Assembly (NCBI RefSeq): GCF_030730945.1
Contig: NZ_JAVAMS010000002.1
Span: 434,001 to 498,000, forward strand
DNA length: 64,000 nucleotides
Origin: Aurantiacibacter poecillastricola
GTDB taxonomy: Bacteria; Pseudomonadota; Alphaproteobacteria; Sphingomonadales; Sphingomonadaceae
Direction of reading: 5' to 3'
The number at the start of each line of letters is the position of its first letter. Positions within the stretch are counted from its first letter, which is position 1. The notes below the pieces were generated by a model that had not been told where the DNA came from, made no database searches, and saw only the letters and a program-made list of their open reading frames with translations. Shown here one piece after another: positions 25,489 through 35,430 of this stretch. The translations under genes were made by a program, and so were the position numbers.

Positions 25489-27549
25489 TCAGTCGGGAAC
25501 GTTGTCCCGCAAATCGGCCAACCAGACATCCGCTACCGCATCGCTGGGCGCGCGCCAGTCGCCGCGGGGCGAAAGGGAGCCGCCGCTCGAGACCTTCGGG
25601 CCGTTCGGCAGTGCGCTGCGCTTGAACTGGCTGAAGGCGAAGAAGCGCTTGGCAAAGTTCTCCAGCCAGTGGCGGATCGTCGGCAAGTCGTATTCGTTCT
25701 TGAGCGCCTCGGCGAATTCGTGCGGCCAAAGTCCCTCGTCCCGTTTCTTCCAGGCATGCCAGCACAGGAATGCGATATGGCTGGGCGACTGGCCCCAGCG
25801 GATCGTGTGGTGCAGGAAGAAATCGTTGAGCTCGTAGGGTCCGATGATGCTCTGTGTGCTTTGGATATTGCCGTCGTCGTCTGCGGGGACCAGTTCCGGG
25901 CTGATCTCCGTCCCCAGCACCGCCTCCAGCGCATCGTCCACGCCGGGATCGAACTGGTTTGTGCGGGTCGCCCAGCGGATGAGATACTGGATCAGCGTCT
26001 TGGGCACACCTGCGTTCACGGCATAGTGGCTCATCTGGTCGCCGACACCATAGGTGCACCATCCCAGCGCCAGCTCCGACAGGTCGCCCGTACCGATCAC
26101 GAAGCCCTTGTGGTGGCCCGCCACTCGGAAGAGGTAATCGGTGCGAAGGCCGGCCTGAACATTTTCGAAGGTAACGTCGTACTCCGGCTCCCCATCGGCG
26201 AAGGGATGGCCCATGTCCGCCAGCATCTGCCTGGCCGCCGGCCGGATATCGATCTCCTCGGCCGTGCAGCCGAAGGCTTCCATGAGGTTCCAGGCATTCG
26301 ACTTGGTATCGTCGGACGTCGCGAAGCCCGGCATCGTGTATGCGCGGATCATCGAACGCGGCTTGCCGAGCATGTCGCATGCCTTGGCGGCCACGATCAG
26401 TGCATGAGTCGAATCGAGCCCGCCGGATATCCCGATGATCAAACTCTCCGAACCCGTCGCGACCATTCGCCGCATGAGCGCGTCGACCTGGATGTTGAAA
26501 GCCTCGTAGGCGTCCTGGTCCAGCTTGTCCTGCCGGTTGGGGACGAAGGGGAAGCGTCGGATCGGGCGTCGTAGCCCTATGTCGCCTTCACGGTATGCAT
26601 GCTCGAACGATATGGTGCGGAAGCTGTCCTCGGGACGCCCCGCGTCCTCCGCTGCGTCGTTGAAAGTGCCCACGCGCATGCGATCATTGATGATCCGGCG
26701 GGTATCGATGTCGGTAACGCATAGCTCGGGATTGAGATCGAAGCGCACGCTTTCGACCATTAGATCGCCCAGTTCGTAGATCATCCCCTGTCCGTCCCAG
26801 GCAAGATCGGTCGTGCTCTCGCCGAACCCGGCGGCGGAGTAGGCATAGGCGCACATGGAGCGGCTGGAACTTGCTCGGGACAGCAGGTGCCTCTCGTCCG
26901 ACTTGCCGATGGTGATATTGCTCGCCGAAAGGTTCAGCAAGATCGTCGCGCCGGCCAGCGCTGCCATCGTGCCGGGCTGGACGGGTCCCCAGAAATCCTC
27001 GCAGATCTCCATGCCGAACACGAAGCCGGGCAAATTCTGGGCGGAAAAGATGAGATCGACTCCGAAGGGTATCTCTTCACCGTTCACGGGGATCCACAGG
27101 TCGCGGCAATTGTTGCCCCTCGCGAACCAGCGCTTCTCGTAGAACTCGCGGTAATTGGGCAGGTAGCTCTTGGGCACCGCGCCCAGTACCTCGCCATGCG
27201 CGATGACGATGGCACAGTTGTAGATACGACCGTTGCGCCTGAGAGGTGCACCGATGACGAGGACCGGCGTCAGATCGGCGCTCGCTTCCCGAATAACCTC
27301 GATATGCGCTTCCACGCTGTCGAGCAGGGCAGCCTGGATATGCAGGTCGTCCAGGGCGTAGGAGGACAGGCAGAGTTCGGGATAGAGCAGCAGGTCGACA
27401 TCCTGCGCATGTGCCTTGCGCGCCTGCTCTATGATCGCCTCCGCATTGTATGCGACGTCTGCGGTGCGGACCTTGGGAGTGCTGGTGGCGATACGCACGA
27501 AGCCGTGCGTATGGATGTCGAAGAAGGGGTGTGCGTTGTCGATGCTCAT
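25489..27549 (-). CDS. nadE: glutamine-dependent NAD+ synthase
   Basis: A 686-aa two-domain enzyme making NAD from deamido-NAD, ATP and glutamine. The N-terminal carbon-nitrogen hydrolase domain has its triad in LLYPELCLSS (Glu), PKSYLPNYREFYEKRWF (Lys) and FGMEICEDFW (Cys). The C-terminal PP-loop synthase domain has GISGGLDSTHAL, LGWCTYGVGDQMSHYAVN and KTLIQYLI. The start MSIDNAHPFF at 27549 overlaps the pncC stop (ATGA), so the two are translationally coupled. It ends ten bases from the convergent sugar dehydrogenase. Confidence 0.97.
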   Translation of the reverse strand: MSIDNAHPFFDIHTHGFVRIATSTPKVRTADVAYNAEAIIEQARKAHAQDVDLLLYPELCLSSYALDDLHIQAALLDSVEAHIEVIREASADLTPVLVIGAPLRRNGRIYNCAIVIAHGEVLGAVPKSYLPNYREFYEKRWFARGNNCRDLWIPVNGEEIPFGVDLIFSAQNLPGFVFGMEICEDFWGPVQPGTMAALAGATILLNLSASNITIGKSDERHLLSRASSSRSMCAYAYSAAGFGESTTDLAWDGQGMIYELGDLMVESVRFDLNPELCVTDIDTRRIINDRMRVGTFNDAAEDAGRPEDSFRTISFEHAYREGDIGLRRPIRRFPFVPNRQDKLDQDAYEAFNIQVDALMRRMVATGSESLIIGISGGLDSTHALIVAAKACDMLGKPRSMIRAYTMPGFATSDDTKSNAWNLMEAFGCTAEEIDIRPAARQMLADMGHPFADGEPEYDVTFENVQAGLRTDYLFRVAGHHKGFVIGTGDLSELALGWCTYGVGDQMSHYAVNAGVPKTLIQYLIRWATRTNQFDPGVDDALEAVLGTEISPELVPADDDGNIQSTQSIIGPYELNDFFLHHTIRWGQSPSHIAFLCWHAWKKRDEGLWPHEFAEALKNEYDLPTIRHWLENFAKRFFAFSQFKRSALPNGPKVSSGGSLSPRGDWRAPSDAVADVWLADLRDNVPD

Positions 27550-28070
27550 GCCAACGCCCCGATTTCCTGCTCCAGCAGGTTCAATGCCGTGTTGAGAGCG
27601 GCGATGCGGACGCCCTGGCGCCCTTCCTTGCCGTAATGGCATTCCAGATGTGTCATCGAGCCACCTTTGCTGCAGCAAGCGAAATGGACAAGGCCTTCTT
27701 CTCCGTCGTCACCTTCTCCAGGTGGGCCGGCGAAGCCCGTGATCGAGAGGGCGAGATCGGCTTCGGCACGGTCGAGCGCGCCGCGAGCCATGGCGATGGC
27801 AACCTCGCGGCTGACGGCCCCGCAATCATCGACGATGGCGCGATCCACCCCCAACAGGTCGCACTTGGCCTGATCCGAATAGGTGACGAAGCCACGTTCG
27901 AATATGTGGCTGCATCCGGGAATGTCGGTCAATAGCGCGGACAGCAACCCACCGGTGCAGCTTTCCGCGACGGCTATCGGCGTGCGGGCCTTGCAAGCCT
28001 TCTCCAGGACATTGCGGGCCTTGTCCTGCAGGTCGTGTGGCAGGGCGGGGCCAAGTGTCTCGGCCATCAT
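27546..28070 (-). CDS. pncC: NMN amidohydrolase, CinA C-terminal domain
   Basis: A 174-aa stand-alone CinA C-terminal domain. It contains VAESCTGGLLSALLTDIPG with the catalytic Ser, GFVTYSDQAKCDLLGV with the Tyr and Lys, and GAVSREVAIAMARGAL plus SITGFAGP. It converts nicotinamide mononucleotide to nicotinate mononucleotide. Being coupled to nadE, which performs the last amidation in NAD synthesis, it forms a coherent NAD recycling unit. ATGATG at the start follows GGGAGAG. Confidence 0.95.
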   Translation of the reverse strand: MMAETLGPALPHDLQDKARNVLEKACKARTPIAVAESCTGGLLSALLTDIPGCSHIFERGFVTYSDQAKCDLLGVDRAIVDDCGAVSREVAIAMARGALDRAEADLALSITGFAGPPGEGDDGEEGLVHFACCSKGGSMTHLECHYGKEGRQGVRIAALNTALNLLEQEIGALA

Positions 28071-28119
28071 GTCTCTCCCGGATACGTCAGAATGCGATCA
28101 ACTCCAGGCGCGCTTTACT

Positions 28120-28143
28120 GGTTCCGCCATGTTTCGTGGAACC
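28120..28143. promoter_or_regulatory. inverted repeat between pncC and the permease
   Basis: GGTTCC and GGAACC arms are separated by 12 bases in the 119-bp divergent promoter region. It is a candidate operator for either gene; no regulator is known. Confidence 0.3.
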
Positions 28144-28189
28144 TGCAGTCGCTTCGGCCCATTGGCCGGATAGGAAACGGGGGAACTGC

Positions 28190-29416
28190 ATGGCACTCGC
28201 ACGCTCGATGGGGCTCGGAAACCTCATATTCTACGGCACCGGCACCATCCTAGGCGCCGGTATTTTCGTGGTGATCGGCGAGGTAATGGGAAGGGCCGGG
28301 CCGGGCGCCCCGCTGGCCTACGCCGTTGCCGGACTTGTGGCCGTCTTCACCGCCCTCTCCTTCGCAGAAATCGGTGCGCGGATTCCCACCGCAGGGGGCG
28401 CGATCGATTACGTGGAGGAAGCATTCGGTACAGCGTACAGGCTACCTTCCATCGCCGGATACATGCTGATCGTGGCAAATATCGTCTCCGGGGCGACGAT
28501 CGCGACGGGCTTCGTCAGCTATCTCGGAAGTTTCGTCGATGTTCCGCACTGGATGGCGACGCTCGCGATCGTTGGGCTGGTCGGAGGGATTTCGATCGCC
28601 GGCATGAAGCAGAGCGCATGGTTCATGACCGTAACCACCGCGCTCGGTCTCGTGACGTTGCTGGTCATTCTCTGGTTATCGCGGGACGGGTTGATCGCGT
28701 GGCCTGCAAAACTTGCCAGTGGGGAGGCCTTTTCGGGAGCGGGCGCGTGGACCGGCATTCTGGCAGGCGCATTCCTTGCGATATATTCCTTCATCGGGTT
28801 CGGGGACATGGCGCAGACGGCCGAAGAGCTCGAGAAGCCGAAACGCAATCTGCCGCGCGGTATCGTGGTCACCATCCTGATCGTGTTCGCGTTCTACATC
28901 GCAATCGCCGCGGCGCTTGGCGGGCGGGACGACATATCCGCAATCGCCAACGCCGATGCTCCCCTGGTCTATGCAGCGGTGCAGGAAGAGGGGACATTGC
29001 AGATGGTGTTGGCTATCACCAGCCTGCTCGTCATCGTCAACGGGGCGTTGACGCAGGTCGTTGCCGCCAGTCGCCTGATGATGGACATGGGCCGCGACCA
29101 TCGCAGCGGCATGCCCGGGCGAATGGGGAAGGTCAGCGAGCGGACGGACACTCCCATCGTGTCCACCCTCGTCACCACGGCGATCGTGCTGGCGCTGGCG
29201 CTCTTCATTCCGCTCGGCACCCTTGCCAGCGGGACGAGCCTCGCGATCCTCATCGTGTTCGCGATGGTCAACGCCGCTTTGTGGCGCCTGAAGAAGGTCG
29301 ATCAGCCCGAAGACGTCCCGAACCTGTGGCTGGCGGTGCCGGTCCTGGGTTTCGTCTTCTGTGTGCTTACCATCATCGGGCAGGTCATTCTCTGGACCAC
29401 CGGAATGGGCAGCTGA
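28190..29416 (+). CDS. APC-family amino acid permease
   Basis: A 408-aa polytopic membrane protein with about 11-12 hydrophobic segments. The first helix carries the substrate-binding signature GTGTILGAGIFVVIGEV of the amino acid-polyamine-organocation family, and helix 6 has IYSFIGFGDMAQTAEELEKPKRNLPRGI. Substrate cannot be assigned. The ATG at 28190 follows GGGGGAA. It is divergent from pncC-nadE. Confidence 0.92.
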   Translation: MALARSMGLGNLIFYGTGTILGAGIFVVIGEVMGRAGPGAPLAYAVAGLVAVFTALSFAEIGARIPTAGGAIDYVEEAFGTAYRLPSIAGYMLIVANIVSGATIATGFVSYLGSFVDVPHWMATLAIVGLVGGISIAGMKQSAWFMTVTTALGLVTLLVILWLSRDGLIAWPAKLASGEAFSGAGAWTGILAGAFLAIYSFIGFGDMAQTAEELEKPKRNLPRGIVVTILIVFAFYIAIAAALGGRDDISAIANADAPLVYAAVQEEGTLQMVLAITSLLVIVNGALTQVVAASRLMMDMGRDHRSGMPGRMGKVSERTDTPIVSTLVTTAIVLALALFIPLGTLASGTSLAILIVFAMVNAALWRLKKVDQPEDVPNLWLAVPVLGFVFCVLTIIGQVILWTTGMGS

Positions 29417-29426
29417 ACGAAGAAAC

Positions 29427-29454
29427 GCCGCCGCCCGGGGGACAGGGCGACGGC
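29427..29454. terminator. terminator between convergent permease and glycine-zipper genes
   Basis: Ten-base arms (GCCGCCGCCC / GGGCGACGGC) enclose an 8-nt loop. On the minus strand the single mismatch becomes a G-U pair and the hairpin is followed by GTTTCTTCGTT, so it best serves the minus-strand gene but may act both ways. Confidence 0.6.
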
Positions 29455-29483
29455 ACTTCGTCGGGGACCTTGGGTGTAATGCC

Positions 29484-29930
29484 TTAGCGGCAGCGTGCGC
29501 CACCCCGGTCGATCTCGCGTCCGAGAACTGCGCCCAGGGCGCCGCCGAGCAGCGTGCCGACGGTGCGATCGCCGTCGGTATCGATCGTGCGGCCCAGCAG
29601 CGCGCCGCCGGCGGCACCGATGATCAGGCCGGTCGTGCCATTGTCACGCTCGCAATAGTAGCGACCGTCACGGCCGCGCCAGACCCGGTCGTCACGGCTC
29701 ACCCGGCGAGGTTCAACATAGCGCCCGCGGTCGTCATAGACGCGGTGACGGCGATGTTCGCGATAGTCGCGGCGATCATAACGATCATAGCGATCGTATC
29801 GGTCATGCCGGTCATTGTCGCGATAGCCATGCGCGGGGGCCCAGGGCGGCGGTCCGCCTTGCGCCAGGGCAGGCGCGGTCGGGATGGCCAGCGAAGTTGC
29901 GGCAGCGAGGGCGAGAAGTGTCTTTTTCAT
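29484..29930 (-). CDS. secreted glycine-zipper (17 kDa antigen-like) protein
   Basis: A 148-aa exported protein. The signal peptide is MKKTLLALAAATSLAIPTAPALA. A low-complexity Asp/Arg/Tyr-rich stretch (repeated YDR units) follows at about residues 40-75. The C-terminal glycine-zipper 2TM region has two GxxxGxxxG runs (LIIGAAGGALLGRTI and GTLLGGALGAVLGREI). Such proteins insert in or bind the outer membrane. The ATG at 29930 is preferred to upstream in-frame codons because it has GGAAAGG and the signal peptide directly after it. Confidence 0.88.
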   Translation of the reverse strand: MKKTLLALAAATSLAIPTAPALAQGGPPPWAPAHGYRDNDRHDRYDRYDRYDRRDYREHRRHRVYDDRGRYVEPRRVSRDDRVWRGRDGRYYCERDNGTTGLIIGAAGGALLGRTIDTDGDRTVGTLLGGALGAVLGREIDRGGARCR

Positions 29931-30091
29931 GGCTTTTACCTTTCCGATTCGACATCGTGCTGGTGTCGTGAAACCTTTTTCGTTCATGAAGGTGATACTG
30001 AAGATGAACGGCAAAAGCAGATTTCGTTACGTGAGACGAACCGAATTGGATGCGCGATGGAACGCACGCGTCATTTGAGCGCCCCAACAAC

Positions 30092-31183
30092 ATGAAAGTA
30101 CGCAACTTTGTACCAAGCGTAGTCGGTATCGTTGGTCTTTCAATACTTTGCGCTTGTCAGTCCGCCGCGGTCCCGCCTTTCGAACGCGAACTCCCTCATT
30201 ATTCATCGCTGCCGATCGCTGAACGGACACAGATTGCGATTCTCGCAACCCCCCATTTGTTCAATTACGAAGAATTCGCGCGCCCGCAGCTTGATTCGGT
30301 GCTGGCTGCACTCGAGAGGTGGAAACCCGCAGCCATCGGCATCGAACGCGTGCCCGGTCGAGAGATCGAGGACTTGTCGCGCCGGCCGTCCTATGCGCAG
30401 GTCCCGCAACTGTCGGGGGAAGTCGTCGAATTGGCGCAGGACACGCAAGCGGAACTTGGTATCGATCTCGAGGATGCGTTGGCGCAGATCGCCGCATGGT
30501 CTGCGTCCGATAATGTCGATCCACTCGAAGCCCGGAGGCGCATCGGCATAGCTCTCGCAGCCTACGAGCCGGAGACCGCACTCCTTTACTGGTGGCAACT
30601 CAATAGCGAGGCGAAAGAGGCCCTGCCTGCGGGCGTGGCGGCTTTGCTGCGCAACCTTGACGAGTCTTCGAACGAGCGCGTCCAGCTCGCGGCGCGGCTG
30701 GCTGCACGGCTAGGCCTGCCGCGCCTTTGGTCGATAGACAGCCAGCGTGACAAGGATCTGTTCGCCAGCGTTCTCCCGCAACTGCAAGCCGGGATCGGCG
30801 CCAGCGACGAGGCTTCGAACCTGCAGGACCAGCCATGGTTCGTCGAATCCGAGGAAGCTCTTCAGAACGGCATGGCAAGGGGCGACCTGCTGTCTGCCTA
30901 TCGCTTCTATAATGGCCCCGATTACGAAGCAGCCCAGATGGTTGGCCAGTTCGACCTTTTAAACCGGGTGCCAATCGAGGCTGATGCTGGCCGGGTGCGA
31001 CAGGCCGCATGGGATATGCGCAATTTGGGAATCGCGGCGCAGATCCGCCGTGCCAGCGCAAGCGTGCCGGGTGAAAGAGTGCTCGTGGTGATTGGAGCCG
31101 GGCACAAGCCGTTTCTCGATCGCCTTCTCCCCGAGACTCTCGACCTGCGGATGGCGCAACCGATCGATTTCCTCACCGACTAG
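30092..31183 (+). CDS. DUF5694 family putative lipoprotein
   Basis: A 363-aa protein. The N-terminus MKVRNFVPSVVGIVGLSILC ends in a lipobox-like LCAC, giving a lipid-anchored mature protein. The core begins with TQIAILATPHLFNYEEFARPQ and ends with ERVLVVIGAGHKPFLDRLL, which are the marks of DUF5694. The GxGH segment recalls TraB/ChaN-like haem or metal folds, but no activity is established. Its stop overlaps that of the convergent methyltransferase (shared CTAG). Confidence 0.82.
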   Translation: MKVRNFVPSVVGIVGLSILCACQSAAVPPFERELPHYSSLPIAERTQIAILATPHLFNYEEFARPQLDSVLAALERWKPAAIGIERVPGREIEDLSRRPSYAQVPQLSGEVVELAQDTQAELGIDLEDALAQIAAWSASDNVDPLEARRRIGIALAAYEPETALLYWWQLNSEAKEALPAGVAALLRNLDESSNERVQLAARLAARLGLPRLWSIDSQRDKDLFASVLPQLQAGIGASDEASNLQDQPWFVESEEALQNGMARGDLLSAYRFYNGPDYEAAQMVGQFDLLNRVPIEADAGRVRQAAWDMRNLGIAAQIRRASASVPGERVLVVIGAGHKPFLDRLLPETLDLRMAQPIDFLTD

Positions 31184-31770
31184 GGCTTGCGAGCCGTGAT
31201 GGCGATCCAGTCGCGCACTGTGCCGTCCGCTCCGCTGCCTTCCCACATTTCGGTATTTTCGATGGCAAAGCCCGCTTCGCGATAGGCAGCCAGTATCCAG
31301 TCCTGATCCGGGAAATTATGGAGGCGGCCAAGCAGGCAGCGTCCCTCGCCATCGCCCAGCTTGTAGCTGGCGTAATGCCAGCCTCCCGGGTTCAAGGCGC
31401 GGCGAATGGCATCGAGCACCCCGGGCAGTTCGGATCTTGCAACGTGTAGCAGGGATGCATGCGCCCACACGGCGTCGTAAGCGTTCCTGGCGTCGAGTTG
31501 GTCGAAGCGCATCACGCGGGCTTGAACCCCGAACCGCTCCTTCGCCTTGCCCACCATCGCTGGCGTGCCATCGGTCGCGTCTACCGAGAAGCCGCGTTCC
31601 ACCATACGCGCCGCGTCTCGCCCGGCGCCGCAGCCGACTTCCAACACGCCGGCGCCAGGCTCCAGCAGGTCGAGAAATGCGTCGAGATGGCGGCTGGGGG
31701 CGCAGCCGAAGCTCAGCGTATAGCGGGGAGCGGCGCGCTGATAATAGGCGAGGGTAGCCTCGTCTGGCAT
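31180..31770 (-). CDS. class I SAM-dependent methyltransferase
   Basis: A 196-aa cytosolic methyltransferase. Motif I is GVLEVGCGAGRDAARM, the acidic residue after beta-2 is in VDATDGTPAM, and motif IV is AVWAHASLLHV; this resembles the TehB/Methyltransf_11 group. The substrate is unknown. The start MPDEATLAYY at 31770 is preferred to an in-frame ATG at 31809 on protein similarity grounds only, with no strong ribosome binding site at either. Confidence 0.85.
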   Translation of the reverse strand: MPDEATLAYYQRAAPRYTLSFGCAPSRHLDAFLDLLEPGAGVLEVGCGAGRDAARMVERGFSVDATDGTPAMVGKAKERFGVQARVMRFDQLDARNAYDAVWAHASLLHVARSELPGVLDAIRRALNPGGWHYASYKLGDGEGRCLLGRLHNFPDQDWILAAYREAGFAIENTEMWEGSGADGTVRDWIAITARKP

Positions 31771-31844
31771 ATCAACGAGATGCGATGGGCGACTTCCAAA
31801 GGCAAGCATTCCGTCATAGCAATTAGAGCGAAAGGGGGCGCGGC

Positions 31845-33080
31845 ATGAGGATTGTCTCGAGCGCGATGGCGCCGATTACCGCAAAACAGCGCATTGGCGA
31901 GCTCGATGTGCTGCGCGGCTTCGCCCTGCTGGGTGTGCTGGTGGCCAACCTGTTCTGGTGGTCCGTCACCTATTATTCGGCGCCGATCGAGCGAATGGAG
32001 GAGATCTTTGCCGATCCCGCCAATGCGGCGATCCTGTTCGGGATCGACTGGCTGGTGTCGGATAAGGCCAACACCATGTTCGCGACATTGTTCGGCATCG
32101 GCTTCTGGGTGCAGATGCAGCGGATCGAGCAGCGCGAAGGTGCCTTTAGGGAAATCTATCTTCGGCGGCTCGCAATCCTCTTGATCCTTGGCCTCGCCAA
32201 TCTCTTGCTGATCTGGCCGTGGGACATCCTGTTCATCTATTCGCTCGCTGGCTTCCTGCTGTTTGCCCTGCGCAAGATGCCGGCGAAGGCCATGCTCGCG
32301 CTTGGCCTGGTGCTGGTATTCGCGCAGCCGCTATTGGGTTTCCTTCAGGACCTGCAACCCTTCGCCGACTGGGGCGAGCGCATGTTTACGCCAGAGGCGG
32401 CGGCTACGCGCAATGCAATCTTCGTTTACGGATCTTACGGAGAGTGGGTGGGGCATGTCTGGCAACTCTTCCTCTACGAAGGGCTGCTCTCACTCGAGAT
32501 CCCGATTTGGGTTTTCTACGCGCTCGGACGTTTCCTCCTGGGCGCCTACATCGCACGCAGCGGCTGGCTTGACCGGATTTCTACGCTACGCCCGCAGGTG
32601 CGCCGTGTCTTCATGATTGCCCTGCCTGCCGGACTGCTTTGCGAGGGGGTCTACGCTGCCGGCCTTTTCCCGGACGTCGTACCAGACGGCTTCGCGCTCG
32701 ACATGCTGCACGCGGCGAGTTCTTTCGTCCTGGCGCTCGCCTATGGCTGCGGCCTCGTGCTGATGTTCAACGCCCCGCCAACCCGCCCGCTGACCGAGAT
32801 TTTCGCGCCCGTCGGACGAATAGCGCTCACCAATTACATGGTGCAGGGCGTCTTTATCGGACTGCTGCTGTACGGCTTCCACGGCGGACTTGCACTGGCG
32901 GGATCGATCACGCCGAACGGGGCGCTGCTATGCGCGCTCCTGTTCTTCATAGCGCAGGTGGTTATAAGCCATCTGTGGCTGGCCTATTTCCGTTTCGGGC
33001 CTCTGGAATGGGCCTGGCGAGCGCTGACCTACGGCGAGGCTCCGCCAATCACGCGCCACGGGGTCCCAACTCAGGCCTGA
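31845..33080 (+). CDS. DUF418 family (YeiB-like) membrane protein
   Basis: A 411-aa polytopic inner-membrane protein. It opens with the family signature [17 protein letters not shown] and [12 protein letters not shown], and has the C-terminal DUF418 block ([22 protein letters not shown], then [21 protein letters not shown]). The function of the family is not settled, though it is related to acyltransferase-type membrane proteins. Its 3' end overlaps the convergent rlmN by ten bases. Confidence 0.9.
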   Translation: MRIVSSAMAPITAKQRIGELDVLRGFALLGVLVANLFWWSVTYYSAPIERMEEIFADPANAAILFGIDWLVSDKANTMFATLFGIGFWVQMQRIEQREGAFREIYLRRLAILLILGLANLLLIWPWDILFIYSLAGFLLFALRKMPAKAMLALGLVLVFAQPLLGFLQDLQPFADWGERMFTPEAAATRNAIFVYGSYGEWVGHVWQLFLYEGLLSLEIPIWVFYALGRFLLGAYIARSGWLDRISTLRPQVRRVFMIALPAGLLCEGVYAAGLFPDVVPDGFALDMLHAASSFVLALAYGCGLVLMFNAPPTRPLTEIFAPVGRIALTNYMVQGVFIGLLLYGFHGGLALAGSITPNGALLCALLFFIAQVVISHLWLAYFRFGPLEWAWRALTYGEAPPITRHGVPTQA

Positions 33081-34312
33081 GCCTCTGCTTCCGCTGCCTC
33101 CCGGTCACGCTGGGCGCGGCTCTTCTTCTCCGCCGCAGTCTTCAACTGGCCGCAAGCGGCGTCGATATCGCGGCCACGCGGCGTGCGCACGGGTGCGGAG
33201 ATACCGCCTTCGAAAACGATATTGGAAAAGTGCCTGATCCGCTCCGGCGTGGAGCATTCGTAGGCAGCGCCCGGCCAGGGATTGAACGGGATGAGGTTCA
33301 CCTTGGCGGGCAGCTTGTATTTCTTCAGCAGTCGGACGAGCTCGTGAGCATCCTCGTCGCTGTCGTTCTTGTCCTTCAGCATGACGTATTCAAACGTTAT
33401 GCGGCGGGCATTGGACGCACCGGGATAGTCGGCGCAGGCCTGGAGCAGTTCTTCCAGACCGTACTTCTTGTTGATCGGCACGATCTCGTCGCGGATTTCC
33501 TTGGTCACCGCGTGGAGCGAAACGGCAAGGTTCACTCCGATCTCCTCTCCGCAGCGGGCCATGGCAGGCACCACGCCGCTGGTGGAGAGCGTGATGCGGC
33601 GCTTGGAGAGGGCCAGACCGTCGCCGTCCATCACCAGTTGCAGCGCATCGCGCACATTGTCGAAATTGTAGAGCGGTTCGCCCATACCCATCATCACGAT
33701 GTTGGTGAGCAGGCGGCCGTCCGCGGTGTATTCGGCTTCGCTCTCGTCACCCAGGTCGTCCATCCGGCCCTTGGGCCATTCACCCAGGGAATCGCGCGCC
33801 AGCATAACCTGGCCCACGATCTCGCCCGGCGTCAGGTTCCGCACGAGGCGCATGGTGCCGGTATGGCAGAAGCGGCAGTTAAGCGTGCAGCCGACCTGGC
33901 TGGAGACGCATAGCGTGCCCCGGTCCGCATCGGGGATGAACACCATCTCGAACTCGTGCCCGTCGGTGGTCTTCAGCAGCCACTTGCGCGTGCCGTCGGT
34001 GGAATGCTGAGCTTCCACCACGTCCGGGCGGCCGATCACGAAGCGTTCTGCCAGCCACGGGCGCATAGTCTTGGCGATGTCGGTCATCGCCTCGAAATCG
34101 GTTACGCCGCGGTGATATAGCCAGTGGAACACCTGCTTGGCGCGCAGCTTGGCCTGCCGCTTGTCCAGCCCTGCGCCTTCGAACAGCGCGGTGATGTCCT
34201 TCTTCGGCAGGCCGATCAGGTCCACGCGTCCATCCTCGCGCGGCGTGATGTCACGCGCGACGGGAACCGGATCCACCTGTCCGGGAATGCTCATGAGTGT
34301 CGTATCGACCAT
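33071..34312 (-). CDS. rlmN: 23S rRNA (A2503-C2) / tRNA (A37-C2) methyltransferase
   Basis: A 413-aa radical-SAM methyltransferase that methylates C2 of adenine in 23S rRNA and in some tRNAs. The cluster-binding Cys set CTLNCRFC is followed by [44 protein letters not shown] and NLAVSLHA are all present. The catalytic C-terminal Cys in [12 protein letters not shown] is also present, and the length is normal. The first ATG is used; a second one six codons later is possible. Confidence 0.97.
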   Translation of the reverse strand: MVDTTLMSIPGQVDPVPVARDITPREDGRVDLIGLPKKDITALFEGAGLDKRQAKLRAKQVFHWLYHRGVTDFEAMTDIAKTMRPWLAERFVIGRPDVVEAQHSTDGTRKWLLKTTDGHEFEMVFIPDADRGTLCVSSQVGCTLNCRFCHTGTMRLVRNLTPGEIVGQVMLARDSLGEWPKGRMDDLGDESEAEYTADGRLLTNIVMMGMGEPLYNFDNVRDALQLVMDGDGLALSKRRITLSTSGVVPAMARCGEEIGVNLAVSLHAVTKEIRDEIVPINKKYGLEELLQACADYPGASNARRITFEYVMLKDKNDSDEDAHELVRLLKKYKLPAKVNLIPFNPWPGAAYECSTPERIRHFSNIVFEGGISAPVRTPRGRDIDAACGQLKTAAEKKSRAQRDREAAEAEAQA

Positions 34313-34681
34313 GGGAGGGGCGCATATAGGAGCAAGCGGCCTATTTGGAAAGCGCGCATGGTTCCCGCTTTAGAGCCGGTTTAACCCGGCAATCGTCGCC
34401 CAAGCGTTAGCTGATGAAGCCCACTTGAGAAACTCGACCATATTTCAAGCCAATCTGGGCGCCGTGTGCGACGGACTGCGAAATTATGAAACCGTTCGCA
34501 TGCAATTGCGTGCGGTTCCCGTCGTTCGTCGAGTATAATCACCATTCCGTCGAGCAACATTGTTGCCCGAAAACAACAGTTTCGTCGTTGTGTGCCGTTC
34601 ATGAAACAAACTCGAGTGCCGCACCATTTGGGCTGTCCAGGCACGGGAGAAACCGTGCTGGCAACTACAATGGAGACTACA
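34313..34681. other. divergent promoter region of rlmN and the outer-membrane protein
   Basis: No gene is seen in these 369 bases. A perfect TATAAT lies at 34534-34539 on the plus strand, with no good -35 element. It is followed by an odd palindrome GCAACATTGTTGC at 34554-34566 and a hairpin at 34637-34661. Together they suggest a long, structured 5' leader for the outer-membrane protein gene. Confidence 0.45.
34637..34661 (+). promoter_or_regulatory. 5'-leader hairpin before outer-membrane protein gene
   Basis: CCAGGCACGG pairs with CCGTGCTGG around a GAGAAA loop, ending ten bases before the GGAGA ribosome binding site. Such leader stems stabilise or regulate many outer-membrane protein mRNAs; here the role is inferred. 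Confidence 0.4.
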
Positions 34682-35368
34682 ATGAAAAAGGGTATCGCAC
34701 TCATCCTCGCAGGCGCATCTGCCACGGCCATCGCCGTTCCCGCCGCCGCACAGGACAATTCCGCCTTTACCGGCCCGCGCATCGAAGGCATCGCGGGTTA
34801 CGACATCAGCAAGGCAGGTTCCGACGTCGACAACGATCTCAACGATGAGGACGATCAGTCGATCGACGGCTTCCTTTATGGCGTCGGCCTTGGTTATGAC
34901 GTAGCCGTTGGCGGCGTCGTGCTGGGTGCTGAGGCCGAACTGACGGATTCCACGGCCAAAACCGAACTCGTCGACGGCGACCTCGAGAATCTCGGCATCG
35001 CCGGAGAGTTCGAGACTGGACGCGACATTTATGTGGGCGCCCGCGCCGGTATCCTCGCCGGTGACAACGCGCTGGTCTATGTGAAGGGCGGTTACACCAA
35101 TGCCCGTTACAACCTTCTCGCGGACGACGGCACCAACACGCTCGAGACCGATCTCGACCTTGATGGCTACCGCGTCGGCGCCGGTGCCGAATACGCCATG
35201 ACCGAAAACACCTTCTTCAAGCTGGAATACCGCTATTCCAACTATTCCGAAGGCGAGTTCGACTTCAACGATGACGACTTCTTCGACGACGATACCGGCG
35301 AAAGCGACCGCTTCGACGCCGACCTCGACCGCCACCAGGTTGTCGTGGGTGTCGGCTACCGCTTCTGA
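34682..35368 (+). CDS. outer-membrane beta-barrel protein
   Basis: A 228-aa porin-like protein with a signal peptide (MKKGIALILAGASATAIAVPAAAQ). Alternating beta strands follow (RIEGIAGYDIS, GFLYGVGLGYDVAVGGVVLGAEAEL, DIYVGARAGILAG, ALVYVKGGYTNARYN, YRVGAGAEYAM, FFKLEYRYSNY) and it ends in VVVGVGYRF with a terminal aromatic residue. This matches small eight-stranded OmpA/OmpW-like barrels. Long acidic external loops (DVDNDLNDEDD, DFNDDDFFDDD) may bind cations. GGAGA lies six bases before the ATG. Confidence 0.92.
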   Translation: MKKGIALILAGASATAIAVPAAAQDNSAFTGPRIEGIAGYDISKAGSDVDNDLNDEDDQSIDGFLYGVGLGYDVAVGGVVLGAEAELTDSTAKTELVDGDLENLGIAGEFETGRDIYVGARAGILAGDNALVYVKGGYTNARYNLLADDGTNTLETDLDLDGYRVGAGAEYAMTENTFFKLEYRYSNYSEGEFDFNDDDFFDDDTGESDRFDADLDRHQVVVGVGYRF

Positions 35369-35390
35369 TCCGAAGTGATAAGTTGAAACG

Positions 35391-35425
35391 AAAGGGCCGG
35401 GAGGAGCAATCCTTCCGGCCCTTTT
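35391..35425 (+). terminator. intrinsic terminator after outer-membrane protein gene
   Basis: AAAGGGCCGG-type and CCGGCCCTTTT arms with a short internal mismatch and an AGCAAT loop end in a T run. The A-rich left flank lets it serve the convergent gene at 35431 as well. Confidence 0.85.
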
Positions 35426-35430
35426 CGTAT

